Shown: one piece after another, positions 43,298-52,095 of the stretch
Numbering within the stretch: position 1 is the stretch's first letter
Layout: every line of letters begins with the position of its first letter
NCBI GenBank assembly: GCA_044371425.1
Contig: JBILTR010000003.1
Span: 248,001 to 312,000 of the forward strand
Source of the DNA: JBEISR01 sp044371425
GTDB lineage: Bacteria > Planctomycetota > Planctomycetia > Pirellulales > Pirellulaceae
Direction of reading: 5' to 3'
Length of the DNA stretch: 64,000 bases
Notes under the pieces: model-generated
What the model saw: the letters and a program-made list of their open reading frames with translations, nothing else
Database searches by the model: none
What the model was told of the DNA's origin: nothing
Translations under genes and position numbers: made by a program

Positions 43298-44185
43298 ATG
43301 GTGCGTTCCTGGATGGGTCGCTTGGGATTGGGAGCCCTGGTTGCTGGTGCGAGCATCAGCTTGGTTGCCCAAGACCTTCAAGCAGGTTGCGGCGGCATTT
43401 TGGGTGGTCGTCGTGGCGATTCCTGCAGCGGCGCTGCAGTCGATAGCTGCAGTGGTGGAAACGGTGGCGGCCTGCTAGCCCGCCTGCATGCTCGGAAGGC
43501 CTCTTGCAGCGGTGCCGCTGCGGTTGCCGATTGCGCTCCAGCCCCCGCACCGGCTGCTTCCTGCAGCGGTGGCGGTCGCGGCCCAGGTCTCCTGGCTCGC
43601 CTCCATGCCCGAAAGGCTTCTTGCAGCGGTGCTGCTGCTGTCGCCGATTGCGCCCCGGCACCAGCTCCTGTTGCCACCTGCAGTGGTTCAGGTCGTGGTC
43701 CAGGCCTTCTGGCCCGTCTCCGCGCTGCAAAGAAAGCCTCGTCCTGCAGCGGTGCAGCTCAGGCTCCCGCCTGCGGTGCACCAGCCGCTGATTGCGGCTG
43801 TGGCGCTCCTGCTGCCGACTGCGGCGGTTGCGGCTCCGTCAGCTCCGATTGCGGCGGTTGCGGCAATGCAACTTCCGACTGCGGCGGTTGCGGCTCGGTC
43901 AGCTCCGACTGCGGCGGATGCGGTAGCACCGCAACCGACGGTTGGAACAATGGTGGTTATGTGGAAGGCACCACGGTCAGCAGCGGCTGCGTTGGTTGCG
44001 GTTCCACCGTCGTCGATGGCGGCACCATCGTCAGCAGCTCGGATGCCCCTCCTGCACCAACCGCGGCTCCTGCTGCTGCACCCGCACCAGCCGCTGCCCC
44101 TGCAGCTCCCGCTGTTCCAGCAGTGCCAGCCGTTCCTGCGGCCCCTGCTGTCCCAGCAGCTCCCGCCGTGAATCCAGGCACCTGA
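43298..44185 (+). CDS. exported cysteine-rich repeat protein
   Basis: A 295-residue low-complexity secreted protein with 23 cysteines. A leader (MGRLGLGALVAGASISLVAQ) ends near residue 29. Then come three repeats of period 39 starting at 59, 98 and 137 (LLARLHARKASCSGAAAVAD; the third is degenerate). Four copies of DCGGCG(S/N) with period 10 follow at 174-208, then a short non-repetitive part with GCVGCGS, and a tail of about 45 residues made almost only of Ala, Pro and Val. The cysteines could form a disulfide-linked surface layer, as proposed for cysteine-rich planctomycete wall proteins; that is inference. The start ATG has GGGAGGATTGAGG directly upstream. Transcription ends at a strong terminator. 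Confidence 0.8.
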   Translation: MVRSWMGRLGLGALVAGASISLVAQDLQAGCGGILGGRRGDSCSGAAVDSCSGGNGGGLLARLHARKASCSGAAAVADCAPAPAPAASCSGGGRGPGLLARLHARKASCSGAAAVADCAPAPAPVATCSGSGRGPGLLARLRAAKKASSCSGAAQAPACGAPAADCGCGAPAADCGGCGSVSSDCGGCGNATSDCGGCGSVSSDCGGCGSTATDGWNNGGYVEGTTVSSGCVGCGSTVVDGGTIVSSSDAPPAPTAAPAAAPAPAAAPAAPAVPAVPAVPAAPAVPAAPAVNPGT

Positions 44186-44242
44186 TCGGTTTTCGATCGC
44201 TGAGGCGTAGCAGCCCCAAGCTTGAATGCCCAGAAAAGCACG

Positions 44243-44274
44243 AACTCTCCAGTCACCGACTGGAGAGTTTTTTT
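44243..44274 (+). terminator. strong Rho-independent terminator
   Basis: A perfect 12-bp stem (AACTCTCCAGTC with GACTGGAGAGTT) has a three-base loop ACC and runs straight into seven T residues. It lies 58 bp after the cysteine-rich gene and separates it from the catabolic operon that follows. Confidence 0.95.
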
Positions 44275-44384
44275 ATTGCTTCACTCCGCCCTCATGCGAA
44301 AACGATTGCGAGGAGCCATCGCGAAACGCTAGATTTGACGGGGAACCTTCTCTTTCCCCCCAGCCTCTTTCGGAGTCGGGCTAG

Positions 44385-45365
44385 ATGTTTCAGGTCGTGA
44401 TCACCGATGCAACGTTCCCCGATTTCCAAATGGAACGCTCAATCCTTGAGCCTTACGGGATCCAGCTGAATTTCTTGCAGGGGGCGGAACCAGAAACCCA
44501 GTCGAGGCTTTTGAGGGAAGCTGACGCCGTCATCGTTCAGTTTGCGAAGATCACCGCGCCGATGATGGCGGGGATGCCAAAGGCGCGAGTTTTGGTGCGC
44601 TATGGCATTGGAGTCGACAACGTCGATCTGGCCGCCGCAGCGCAACATGCCATCCCTGTCTGCAACGTTCCTGACTACTGCATCGACGAGGTGGCCGACC
44701 ACACCCTGGCTTTTCTCCTGTCTCTGACCCGACAGGTCGTCCCCAATCATCTGCACATCCAGCAGGGTCAGTGGGGTCTTGCGGTACCACTGGCTTCGAT
44801 GCGATCGCTGCGAGAACTGACGGTGGGGATTGTCGGGTTCGGACGAATTGGACGCGCAGTGGCTCAGCGTCTTGCCCCCTTCGGTTGTCACCTTCTAATC
44901 CACGACCCATTGGCCTGTGGGCAGGAACCACCGGCCAATGCAACATGGGCCGATCTGCCTGACCTACTCAAATCTTCCGATGCCGTCACTCTTCACTGTC
45001 CGTCCACCGACCAAACCCGTCGGTTGCTCAATCGCGCCTCCATCGCCATGATGAAGCCAGGGGCTCTGGTCATCAATCTGGCCAGGGGCGACTTGATCGA
45101 AACAGGGGGGCTGATCGACGCGTTGAAGTCGGGTCATTTGGGTGGCGCGGCTTTGGACGTTTGCGATCCCGAGCCGATTCCCAGCGACAGCCCCTTGCGG
45201 ACAATGCCGCAAGTCCTGCTCGCTTCGCATATTGCATCGGCCAGTCCAACCGCTGTGGCAAGGCTGCGCACCCGTGCAGCGCAGCACGCGCTGACGGCCA
45301 TTCAAGGCGGATTGCTGACCGATTGCGTCAATGGACTGACCCATTTTCGCATCCCGATCGCGTAG
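44385..45365 (+). CDS. D-isomer-specific 2-hydroxyacid dehydrogenase (C-terminal-binding-protein-like)
   Basis: A 326-residue NAD-dependent dehydrogenase of the phosphoglycerate dehydrogenase/CtBP type. The Rossmann motif is VGIVGFGRIGRAVAQRL (G151-x-G-x-x-G156). The catalytic set is R234 in NLARGDLIE, E263 in CDPEPIP and H282 in LASHIASAS. The N-terminal substrate domain has VLVRYGIGVDNVDLAAA. It would interconvert a 2-oxoacid and a D-2-hydroxyacid. It is the first gene after the terminator at 44243-44274 and heads a same-strand block of nine genes, so I infer a step in that catabolic pathway. The substrate is not identifiable. Confidence 0.9.
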   Translation: MFQVVITDATFPDFQMERSILEPYGIQLNFLQGAEPETQSRLLREADAVIVQFAKITAPMMAGMPKARVLVRYGIGVDNVDLAAAAQHAIPVCNVPDYCIDEVADHTLAFLLSLTRQVVPNHLHIQQGQWGLAVPLASMRSLRELTVGIVGFGRIGRAVAQRLAPFGCHLLIHDPLACGQEPPANATWADLPDLLKSSDAVTLHCPSTDQTRRLLNRASIAMMKPGALVINLARGDLIETGGLIDALKSGHLGGAALDVCDPEPIPSDSPLRTMPQVLLASHIASASPTAVARLRTRAAQHALTAIQGGLLTDCVNGLTHFRIPIA

Positions 45366-45433
45366 GAATCGAACGCCGGCGCCCCAGGCCATTCCCCCCC
45401 CAATTCTCGGCCCACCCTCTCCCCTCGCCGACC

Positions 45434-46516
45434 ATGAACCCACCTCCACCAGCTCATCGTTGCATTCGAATCGAACCGCTTCAGGAATGGGTCGTCTATT
45501 CGCTTCAGCGGGCAGGAGTCCCATGGTCGGAGGCTGAAGGGGTCGCCGAGGCGTTGGTTCGCACCGACGCGATGGGGATCTCGACTCACGGCACCAAGCT
45601 ATTGGTTGGCTACCTGAAAAAGTTGAAGGCGGGAGGCTACCGGCCTGCAGCTTCCCCCAGCATGCTTCGCGAGGGCATCGCCTGGGGGGTGATCGATGGG
45701 GATCATGGACTGGGGCAAGTCGGCTGTCGCCATGCACTGCAGGTTGCAAGCAACAAAGCCAGGGTGGCGGGCATGGCCCAAGTCCATCTGATCCGCACCG
45801 GCCACCTGGGAGCCCCCGGCTACTTCGCAGCACTGGCCGCGAGGGAGGGGTTCATCGCGATGATTCTGGGCAACGACATTCCCAGCGTTGCAGCTCCAGG
45901 GGCTTGCCGAGCCGTTCTGGGAAGCAACCCAATGGCCTACGCGATTCCAAGAATCGATAGCGATCCCATCCTCCTGGATATCGCCACCGCCGCGGTCGCA
46001 GGGGGCAAGGTCTATGCAGCCAGGCAACGCGGCGAGGCGATCCCAGAGCATTGGCTGATCGGTCCAGACGGCCAGCCGACCCGCGATGGCACTCTCTATC
46101 CCCAATCGGCATCGCTTGCCCCCATGGCCGGACACAAAGGATTCGGACTGGGACTTTGGTGCGAAGTCCTCGCTGGCGTACTGCCAGGCGGCAATTTCAC
46201 TTGGCAGATCGGAAGCTGGCTTTTTGATCCCCCCGAGCAGCCATCTTCCCACAATGCTTCGATCTTGCTCCTGGACGTGTCGGCCATCACCGATCGTCAG
46301 CAGTTCGATCGACGTCTGAAGCAACTGGTCGAGGAAATCACGAACACACCCGTCGGCCCAGGGGCCTCTCCCGTGCAGGTCCCTGGCCAACGCGAATGGA
46401 CGAAAATGCGCCAGGCCGAATCCGACGGAATCCCACTCCCCGAAGATGTCCTTGCGAAGATCGCCGAGGCAGCCGACTTGGTGAATCTCCCTCTTCCAGA
46501 AACTTTCTCAATCTGA
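45434..46516 (+). CDS. Ldh2-family (malate/L-lactate/ureidoglycolate type) NAD(P)-dependent dehydrogenase
   Basis: A 360-residue member of the second lactate/malate dehydrogenase fold. Recognisable blocks are AEALVRTDAMGISTHGTKLL, DGDHGLGQVGCRHALQVA, the substrate-binding RTGHLGAPGYFAALAA, LGSNPMAYAIPR, ILLDIATAAVAGGKV and PMAGHKGFGLGLWCEVLAG. The conserved H in STHGT and the GHxG motif are intact. Relatives oxidise (S)-2-hydroxyacids such as malate, sulfolactate, ureidoglycolate or 2,3-diketogulonate-type sugars. I chose ATG 45434, since the upstream open frame overlaps the previous gene by over 200 bp. It is followed by a FAH-family gene after 30 bp. Confidence 0.9.
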   Translation: MNPPPPAHRCIRIEPLQEWVVYSLQRAGVPWSEAEGVAEALVRTDAMGISTHGTKLLVGYLKKLKAGGYRPAASPSMLREGIAWGVIDGDHGLGQVGCRHALQVASNKARVAGMAQVHLIRTGHLGAPGYFAALAAREGFIAMILGNDIPSVAAPGACRAVLGSNPMAYAIPRIDSDPILLDIATAAVAGGKVYAARQRGEAIPEHWLIGPDGQPTRDGTLYPQSASLAPMAGHKGFGLGLWCEVLAGVLPGGNFTWQIGSWLFDPPEQPSSHNASILLLDVSAITDRQQFDRRLKQLVEEITNTPVGPGASPVQVPGQREWTKMRQAESDGIPLPEDVLAKIAEAADLVNLPLPETFSI

Positions 46517-46546
46517 AACCAAGAAACCTATCGACGAGGTAATGCA

Positions 46547-47359
46547 ATGAAGATCGTTCGATTCCTCAACGCCAATGGCTCCATCGAATGGGGCCACCTA
46601 CATGCCGATGGTCATGCGACCCTACTGGCGGGCGACCCCTTTGGCACCTGCATCGATACCGGCGCACCAGCCGCCATCGACAAATTGCTGGCTCCCGTGG
46701 AGCCGCGAGACATTTTCTGCATCGGGCTGAATTACCGAAAGCATGCCGCCGAGGGGAATCAGCCGATCCCGGAATATCCCGTTGTCTTCATGAAGAACAG
46801 CGGTTCGGTTCAAAACCCAAACGATCCGATCACACTTCCCCGACACCTGGGAAGCACGAAGGTCGATTACGAGTGCGAACTGGCCGTGGTGCTGGGCAAG
46901 GAATGCTACAACGTTTCCCGCGAAGAAGCTCTCGACTACGTCCTGGGATACACCTGCGCTAACGATGTCAGCGCCCGCGACTGGCAGATGCAATGGGGTG
47001 GGTCTCAGTGGTGCCGTGGCAAAACCTTTGCTACCTTCTGCCCGCTGGGTCCATGCTTGGTGACGCGAGATGAAATCCCCAACCCCAACGCCCTCCGCAT
47101 CCGAACCACGCTCAACGGGCAGGTCATGCAGGACTGGACCACCGAAGACATGATCTTCGATGTCCCGTCGCTTATCGCTTTTCTAAGCGGCAGCACGCGT
47201 CTGGCTCCAGGGACCGTCATTCTCACCGGTACGCCGCATGGGGTTGGAGCCGCTAGGAAGCCGCCCGTTTATCTGCAACCGGGGGACCTGGTGGTTGTCG
47301 ACATCGAGCGGATTGGAGCGCTTTCCAACCCGGTGATCGAAGAGCCGCAGGGGATATGA
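46547..47359 (+). CDS. fumarylacetoacetate hydrolase (FAH) family protein
   Basis: A 270-residue metal-dependent hydrolase. The FAH core is FCIGLNYRKHAAEGNQPIPE, then the metal ligands E109 and E111 in DYECELAVVLGKE and D140 in CANDVSARDWQ, followed by KTFATFCPLGPCLVTRDEI and LTGTPHGVGAARKPPVYLQP. The family cleaves C-C bonds of 1,3-diketo acids and includes 2,4-diketo-3-deoxy-L-fuconate/rhamnonate hydrolases. In those sugar-acid routes an SDR dehydrogenase works just before it, and this operon contains an SDR gene. That makes such a pathway a reasonable hypothesis, not a proof. The next gene starts 3 bp after its stop. Confidence 0.9.
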   Translation: MKIVRFLNANGSIEWGHLHADGHATLLAGDPFGTCIDTGAPAAIDKLLAPVEPRDIFCIGLNYRKHAAEGNQPIPEYPVVFMKNSGSVQNPNDPITLPRHLGSTKVDYECELAVVLGKECYNVSREEALDYVLGYTCANDVSARDWQMQWGGSQWCRGKTFATFCPLGPCLVTRDEIPNPNALRIRTTLNGQVMQDWTTEDMIFDVPSLIAFLSGSTRLAPGTVILTGTPHGVGAARKPPVYLQPGDLVVVDIERIGALSNPVIEEPQGI

Positions 47360-47362
47360 TCG

Positions 47363-48688
47363 ATGCGCGCGATCGGACTGGATATCGGGTCCACCTCCAT
47401 CAAGGCGGCAGTGCTGGAACCTTCTGGCGGCGGTGTCCTCGAGGAGCGTTCGATACGATTTCCAGCAGCTATTCCGAATGAGGATCGACAGATCGTCGAA
47501 GTCGATCCTCGTCAAATCCTCAGCGCCATCGAACAGGCGCTGGAAGGTCTTTGGGCGCTGGCAAGTGACCCATGCCATCTGCTGATCTGCGGGCAGATGG
47601 GAGGCCTGATCCTGGCCGACCCAAAGGGCCGGCCCCGATCGAACTATCTGTCTTGGCGCGATTGCCGATCGCTCAAACCGCTCTCGCCCTCATCGGAAAG
47701 CTGGCTAGAGCGGTTGCGAGGGAAATGGTCGGAGGATGTTTGGAATCAGTTGGGTCGAGAACTGCAGCCCGGTTCGACGACCACATTGCTGGCGTGGTTG
47801 CAGCATCACGGACAATGCCCTTCCGATGCGATCCCTTTGACTCTCCCCGATTTTCTCGTCAGCTACCTTCTGGAACAGCCTGGACTTCTTCATTCGACGA
47901 TGGCGATCGGCATCATCGATCCCCGCATCCACCAATGGCATCGGGAAGCGATGCAACAAATCGGGATTGCCGAATGCAACTTGCCCACCATCATCGATCA
48001 AACCAGTTCCCTCGGGGAGACGACGCATCGCGGCAGACGACTTCGCATCCATGGAGGCTTCGGCGACCAGCCATGCGCGCTCCTGGGCGCGGGTCTTCAG
48101 CCACACCAACTCTCGATCAACTGCTCCACAGGAGCCCAGGTCTCCCGCCGATCGGACCGCTTCATCCCGGGCCCCTACCAGTCGCGTCGATTTTTCTTCG
48201 GCGACTGGCTACAAACCATCACTCACCTTCCCGCCGGCCGCGCGCTGAACGGCTGGGTCGACCTTCTTCAGGAGCTGGCGGGGGCCGAGGGAATCACGCT
48301 TCAATCCCCCTGGCAGTCGATCGCCGACGCTCTCCTTCATCACGACGCCAACGGGCTCCAGGCCGAGCTGGCTCTTCACCGTTCCCCCTTCGCCGAAACG
48401 GGGTCGCTGACGCACATCACGCTAGAAAATCTGTCGGTCGGTTCTCTCATGGCAGCTTGCTGCGATTCCATGGTCTCCCACTACCATCGCGCAGCCGCCG
48501 CTCTGGATCCGCAACACGCTGCCAAAGAGATCCTGCTCACAGGCGGACTGGCCGAACGGCTCCCAGGGCTCAACCACCGCATCGCATCCCGTTTCCAGCT
48601 TCCTCTCCGTCAGGTCCCTGGTGAGTCGACGCTGCAGGGACTCCTTCACCTAGTGTCCCTTCCCGATACCGTGGCAACAAGGAATTGA
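47363..48688 (+). CDS. FGGY-family carbohydrate kinase (sedoheptulokinase-like)
   Basis: A 441-residue ATP-dependent sugar kinase. The N-terminal phosphate-1 motif is AIGLDIGSTSIKAAVLEP, followed by LLICGQMGGLILAD and YLSWRDCRSL, the typical substrate-side W-x-D. The linker region holds FGDQPCALLGAG and the second-half adenosine motif EILLTGGLAERLPGLNHRIA. It is shorter than xylulokinase or glycerol kinase (about 500) and near sedoheptulokinase (450-480) in length. It would phosphorylate a polyol, ketose or sugar acid in the operon's pathway. It is separated by only 3 bp from the genes on either side, so co-translation is likely. Confidence 0.87.
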   Translation: MRAIGLDIGSTSIKAAVLEPSGGGVLEERSIRFPAAIPNEDRQIVEVDPRQILSAIEQALEGLWALASDPCHLLICGQMGGLILADPKGRPRSNYLSWRDCRSLKPLSPSSESWLERLRGKWSEDVWNQLGRELQPGSTTTLLAWLQHHGQCPSDAIPLTLPDFLVSYLLEQPGLLHSTMAIGIIDPRIHQWHREAMQQIGIAECNLPTIIDQTSSLGETTHRGRRLRIHGGFGDQPCALLGAGLQPHQLSINCSTGAQVSRRSDRFIPGPYQSRRFFFGDWLQTITHLPAGRALNGWVDLLQELAGAEGITLQSPWQSIADALLHHDANGLQAELALHRSPFAETGSLTHITLENLSVGSLMAACCDSMVSHYHRAAAALDPQHAAKEILLTGGLAERLPGLNHRIASRFQLPLRQVPGESTLQGLLHLVSLPDTVATRN

Positions 48689-48691
48689 CCG

Positions 48692-50446
48692 ATGCAACCC
48701 AATCGTTCGCGCTTCCTGTCCAGCCTGATGGTGACGCTTCTTGGATGGCCCGGTGGCTCGATGGCTACCCAACCGCCCCATCAGCCCATCGCCGCAGAAG
48801 ATCGTTCCCTGGATGGCCAATCGACCTTCATCGACCATTCTCTCTGGATCTCCGAAGAATTCCCCTGCAACTGGCCGACCTATCCCTTCCCCAAGTTTCA
48901 AATCGTCCCCCAGCAGAAGATCGGACGGACCAGCCTCTATCACATCGAAATGCTGATCATCGACGGCAACACAGGGACGCAGCTGGATACCCCACCGCAT
49001 TCGGTGCTGAGGCCGGAACGGAATCATCCCAAGTCCGGTCCACTGGGGCTGGCCTACACCGACAGGATTGAGCCATGGCAGTTCGGAGGCGAGGCGTGTG
49101 TGGTCGACGTCCGAGGCAAACTCGAGAAAGCTCCCCTAGGAGTCAGCCCTCTGATCGGCCCATCGCTGCTGGAAGCGTTTGAAAAGGAGCATCGGGCTTT
49201 TCGTCGCGGGGATGTGGTTCTGTTTCGCAGCGACTATACCGACCTGTTCTACCGGCCATTTCCTGAAGGATCCCGCTTCATCAACGACATCATCGATCGC
49301 AAGGCCGAAGGATATCCGGATCCCAATCCGGAGGCGATGGAATGGCTGGGGCAACGCGGGATTTTGGCCGCCGGGACCGACAGCCCCAGCATGGGACCAT
49401 TGCCTGATCTTGCCGAAGCGACTCACTACGCTGGCCTGCGGCATGGAATGATCTGGACGGAGGGGGCGACCGGCCTAGGTCGGATTCCGACAACCGGGGC
49501 GTTCTATTGTTTCCTTGGCCCCAGACATGAAGGTGGCCCCTACGGCGAAGGCCGCGCTTTCTCGATCGTAGGTGGGGAGCTACCGCAACGTTTGATCGCT
49601 TCGTGCCGAGAGAAGCGAGCCCGAGACTTGTCGCCAGTCATGACCCCAAAGTTCCCAATGACCTCCCCAGGCGTGGCGACCGGAAGTCATCGGCAAAGCT
49701 ATCTGAAAGTCGATTTTCTGTATTCCCCCGAGCTGGACCTGTGGCATCACGCCCACTGGATGGACTCGATGGCGGGGACCCACCTAGTGCCTCCCGCATA
49801 CGCGCTTCCCCAGCCCGATCAAAAGGTAGAGGAAACGGCAATGCAACTGGCCTGGCGGCAGGCGTATGAGCGACGCTGGGGAACTCGCGGAACCTCCAGT
49901 CGGACGTGTGAGCAGGTTCCGATTAGTTGGACCTGCGGCCCTTTGCAAGTGATTGATGTCCGAGCGATCCGGGGGTCGACCCAGCGATCCACGTGGCCAA
50001 GCTCCCCATCGATCGACCCCAGCTGGATCGAAAGTCATGAAGCGGCCCATGGAAAACTGAAAGCCGGACAGATCGTACTCTTCCAGACCGGCTACATCGA
50101 CCGGCATTTGGCGATGCCCCGCGACACGCAGGGGAGATTCGGCCAAGGTCTCTGGTCCGATGGATTGCTGGGAAAGGAAGAAGGCTGGCCAGCGGTGGCC
50201 CCCGAGACGATTGATCTGCTGCACCAGCGAGGGATTCGATGTGTGGCGACCGATGCCCCGGACCTGGGTGGTGTCGATCCAAAGAGTGCCGCATTCACCT
50301 ACTGGCTGCTTGGATCTCGGGACATGGTGGGGATCGAATTTCTGTGCAATGCCGATTCGCTCCCGAAGGATTCCTATTTCCTCTTTGCACCGCTGAAGAT
50401 CATCGGTTGCCACGGCGGCCCTGGACGCGCCATCGCTCTTTATTGA
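48692..50446 (+). CDS. double-cyclase-domain protein (kynurenine-formamidase-like fold, duplicated)
   Basis: A 584-residue protein made of two consecutive cyclase domains (PF04199-like), about 45-300 and 335-584; most family members have one, near 210-260 residues. Each half repeats the order of the family: an N-terminal DHS-type opening, a GT motif, a segment with VVLFRSDYTD (first) or IVLFQTGYID (second), and GTDSPSMG (first) or ATDAPDLGG (second). The usual metal motif HxGTHxDxPxH is altered in both: NTGTQLDTPPH at 93-103 keeps only the Asp and last His, and MAGTHLVPPAY at 360-370 keeps only one His. Metal binding may be lost or shared between halves. A short hydrophobic N-terminus may be a weak export signal. 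Role in the operon unknown. Confidence 0.82.
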   Translation: MQPNRSRFLSSLMVTLLGWPGGSMATQPPHQPIAAEDRSLDGQSTFIDHSLWISEEFPCNWPTYPFPKFQIVPQQKIGRTSLYHIEMLIIDGNTGTQLDTPPHSVLRPERNHPKSGPLGLAYTDRIEPWQFGGEACVVDVRGKLEKAPLGVSPLIGPSLLEAFEKEHRAFRRGDVVLFRSDYTDLFYRPFPEGSRFINDIIDRKAEGYPDPNPEAMEWLGQRGILAAGTDSPSMGPLPDLAEATHYAGLRHGMIWTEGATGLGRIPTTGAFYCFLGPRHEGGPYGEGRAFSIVGGELPQRLIASCREKRARDLSPVMTPKFPMTSPGVATGSHRQSYLKVDFLYSPELDLWHHAHWMDSMAGTHLVPPAYALPQPDQKVEETAMQLAWRQAYERRWGTRGTSSRTCEQVPISWTCGPLQVIDVRAIRGSTQRSTWPSSPSIDPSWIESHEAAHGKLKAGQIVLFQTGYIDRHLAMPRDTQGRFGQGLWSDGLLGKEEGWPAVAPETIDLLHQRGIRCVATDAPDLGGVDPKSAAFTYWLLGSRDMVGIEFLCNADSLPKDSYFLFAPLKIIGCHGGPGRAIALY

Positions 50447-50508
50447 GAACAGCGCCCCAGTCCCTACCCTCCCTTCGTTCGGTCGAATCCCCTTCAGCGA
50501 GTCGCGCG

Positions 50509-52095
50509 ATGCAAGCCGAATCCGATCATGGACCAACCGATCCCACCGGGATTCCTCCCTGGACCCTGGGGGAATTGCCCGAGCCGAAGGGATTGAGCTG
50601 GCGCAACTGGAGGGACTTTCTTGGGCCGGGGATCGTGATGATGGGAATCCAGATCGGCGGCGGCGAATGGCTGCTGGGTCCAGCCATCACGGCCAAGTAT
50701 GGCGGCGGTTTGATGTGGGTCGCCACGATCGCGATCCTGCTCCAGGTCTTTTACAACATGGAATGCGGTCGCTACGCACTGTACTGCGGCGAACCGGTGC
50801 TGACCGGCTTCATGCGATGTCGACCAGGACCGCGATTCTGGGTCGCCCTCATGCTATTGCTCAATGCTTCCGCCCTCATCCCCGGGCTTTCCACGCATGG
50901 CGCGGCGATGATCGCAGCGCTGATCTTGCAGCGCCCGCCCGACCTGGAGGATCGCTGGCTGGTAGTACCTCTGGCCTATGCCTGCATGTTCCTGGTCGCC
51001 CTGCCGGTGGTGCTGGGAGGCAAAGTCTATTCGATGCTTCAGGCCATCATGACAGCGAAGATCATCGTCGTCTTAGGGTTCTGTCTGACCATCGGCCTGC
51101 TGCTGGTCGATCGGCAGCATTGGTGGCAAGTCTTGATCGGCTTTCTGCAGATCGGCAATGTCCCAGTGGTCGCCGATCGCGAGGGTGGGGAACGCATCGT
51201 CAATGCGTTTGGATTCTTTCTGCGAGAAGGGCAGTGGCCCGATGTTTCGACCGCCAGCCTGATTGTGATCGGGGCATTTGCCGGATATGCCGGTGGAGGA
51301 GGATTGGCCAATTCCACCTACTCCAGCTTCGTTCGCGATAAAGGATGGGGGATGGGATCCCGCGTCGGTGCAATCCCCAGCGCGATCGGAGGAAGAGAGA
51401 TCTCGCTGAGTCATGTTGGGGAGGTATTCCCGATCGACAGCGAGCAGTTACGGCGATGGAAGGGATGGTGGAAATACGTCTGGACCGATCAGATGCTGGT
51501 GTGGGCCCCTGGCTGCTTTGTTGGCATGGCGCTGCCAGCACTTCTATCGCTGCAGTTCGCTCCCTACAGCACGATCACCACCCAGCAGGCGTCGGTCGCG
51601 CAGGCGGTGATCACCGCCGACGGCATGCGTCATGCCCCAGTCGCTCCGATCGTTGCGCAACTGCTCTGGATCACCGCGCTCCTGACCGGTCTGATGGTGA
51701 TGCTACCCAGCCAGCTTTCGATTCTCGACGATTTCAGCCGTCGCTGGACCGACGCGCTTTGGACCGCCAACCGAAAAGTGCGGGACCACATGAAACCCGC
51801 TCAGGTCGGCAAGATCTACTATGCTCTCCTAGCAGGCTATCTGCTCTGGTCGTTTCTCTTCGCCTACTATTTCAATCACGTCCCCAAGGTGATGACCGAA
51901 TTCATCGCCAACTTCAACAATCTGGCGATCGGCATCACCGCATTCCAATTGCTTTGGATCAACCATCGTCTGCTCCCCAAAGAGCTTCGCCCAGGAAAGC
52001 TGGCCAGCATCGCAGTGGCCTGCTGCGGCCTGTTTTACCTCACCCTAGCAGGGCTCGTTTTCTTCCTCAAAATCCTTCCCTCCTGGATCTCTTGA
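50509..52095 (+). CDS. Nramp-related membrane transporter without the canonical metal-binding motif
   Basis: A 528-residue protein with about 11 membrane helices. The first helix block GPGIVMMGIQIGGGEWLLGP corresponds to the start of Nramp helix 1, but the metal-binding Asp-Pro-Gly-Asn is replaced by Gly-Gly-Gly-Glu (around 49-53). In helix 6 the usual Met-Pro-His is missing (AFAGYAGGGGLANSTYSS). It is therefore probably not a divalent-metal carrier. Its place in the middle of a catabolic operon suggests uptake of the pathway's organic substrate. ATG 50509 lies 62 bp after the cyclase stop; the next gene starts immediately after its stop codon. Confidence 0.75.
   Translation: MQAESDHGPTDPTGIPPWTLGELPEPKGLSWRNWRDFLGPGIVMMGIQIGGGEWLLGPAITAKYGGGLMWVATIAILLQVFYNMECGRYALYCGEPVLTGFMRCRPGPRFWVALMLLLNASALIPGLSTHGAAMIAALILQRPPDLEDRWLVVPLAYACMFLVALPVVLGGKVYSMLQAIMTAKIIVVLGFCLTIGLLLVDRQHWWQVLIGFLQIGNVPVVADREGGERIVNAFGFFLREGQWPDVSTASLIVIGAFAGYAGGGGLANSTYSSFVRDKGWGMGSRVGAIPSAIGGREISLSHVGEVFPIDSEQLRRWKGWWKYVWTDQMLVWAPGCFVGMALPALLSLQFAPYSTITTQQASVAQAVITADGMRHAPVAPIVAQLLWITALLTGLMVMLPSQLSILDDFSRRWTDALWTANRKVRDHMKPAQVGKIYYALLAGYLLWSFLFAYYFNHVPKVMTEFIANFNNLAIGITAFQLLWINHRLLPKELRPGKLASIAVACCGLFYLTLAGLVFFLKILPSWIS

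Noticed and set aside
43356..43781. reverse and alternative frames through the cysteine-rich gene
   Set aside because: They arise from the repetitive GC-rich DNA of that gene; only the forward frame has a leader, a ribosome-binding site and a terminator.
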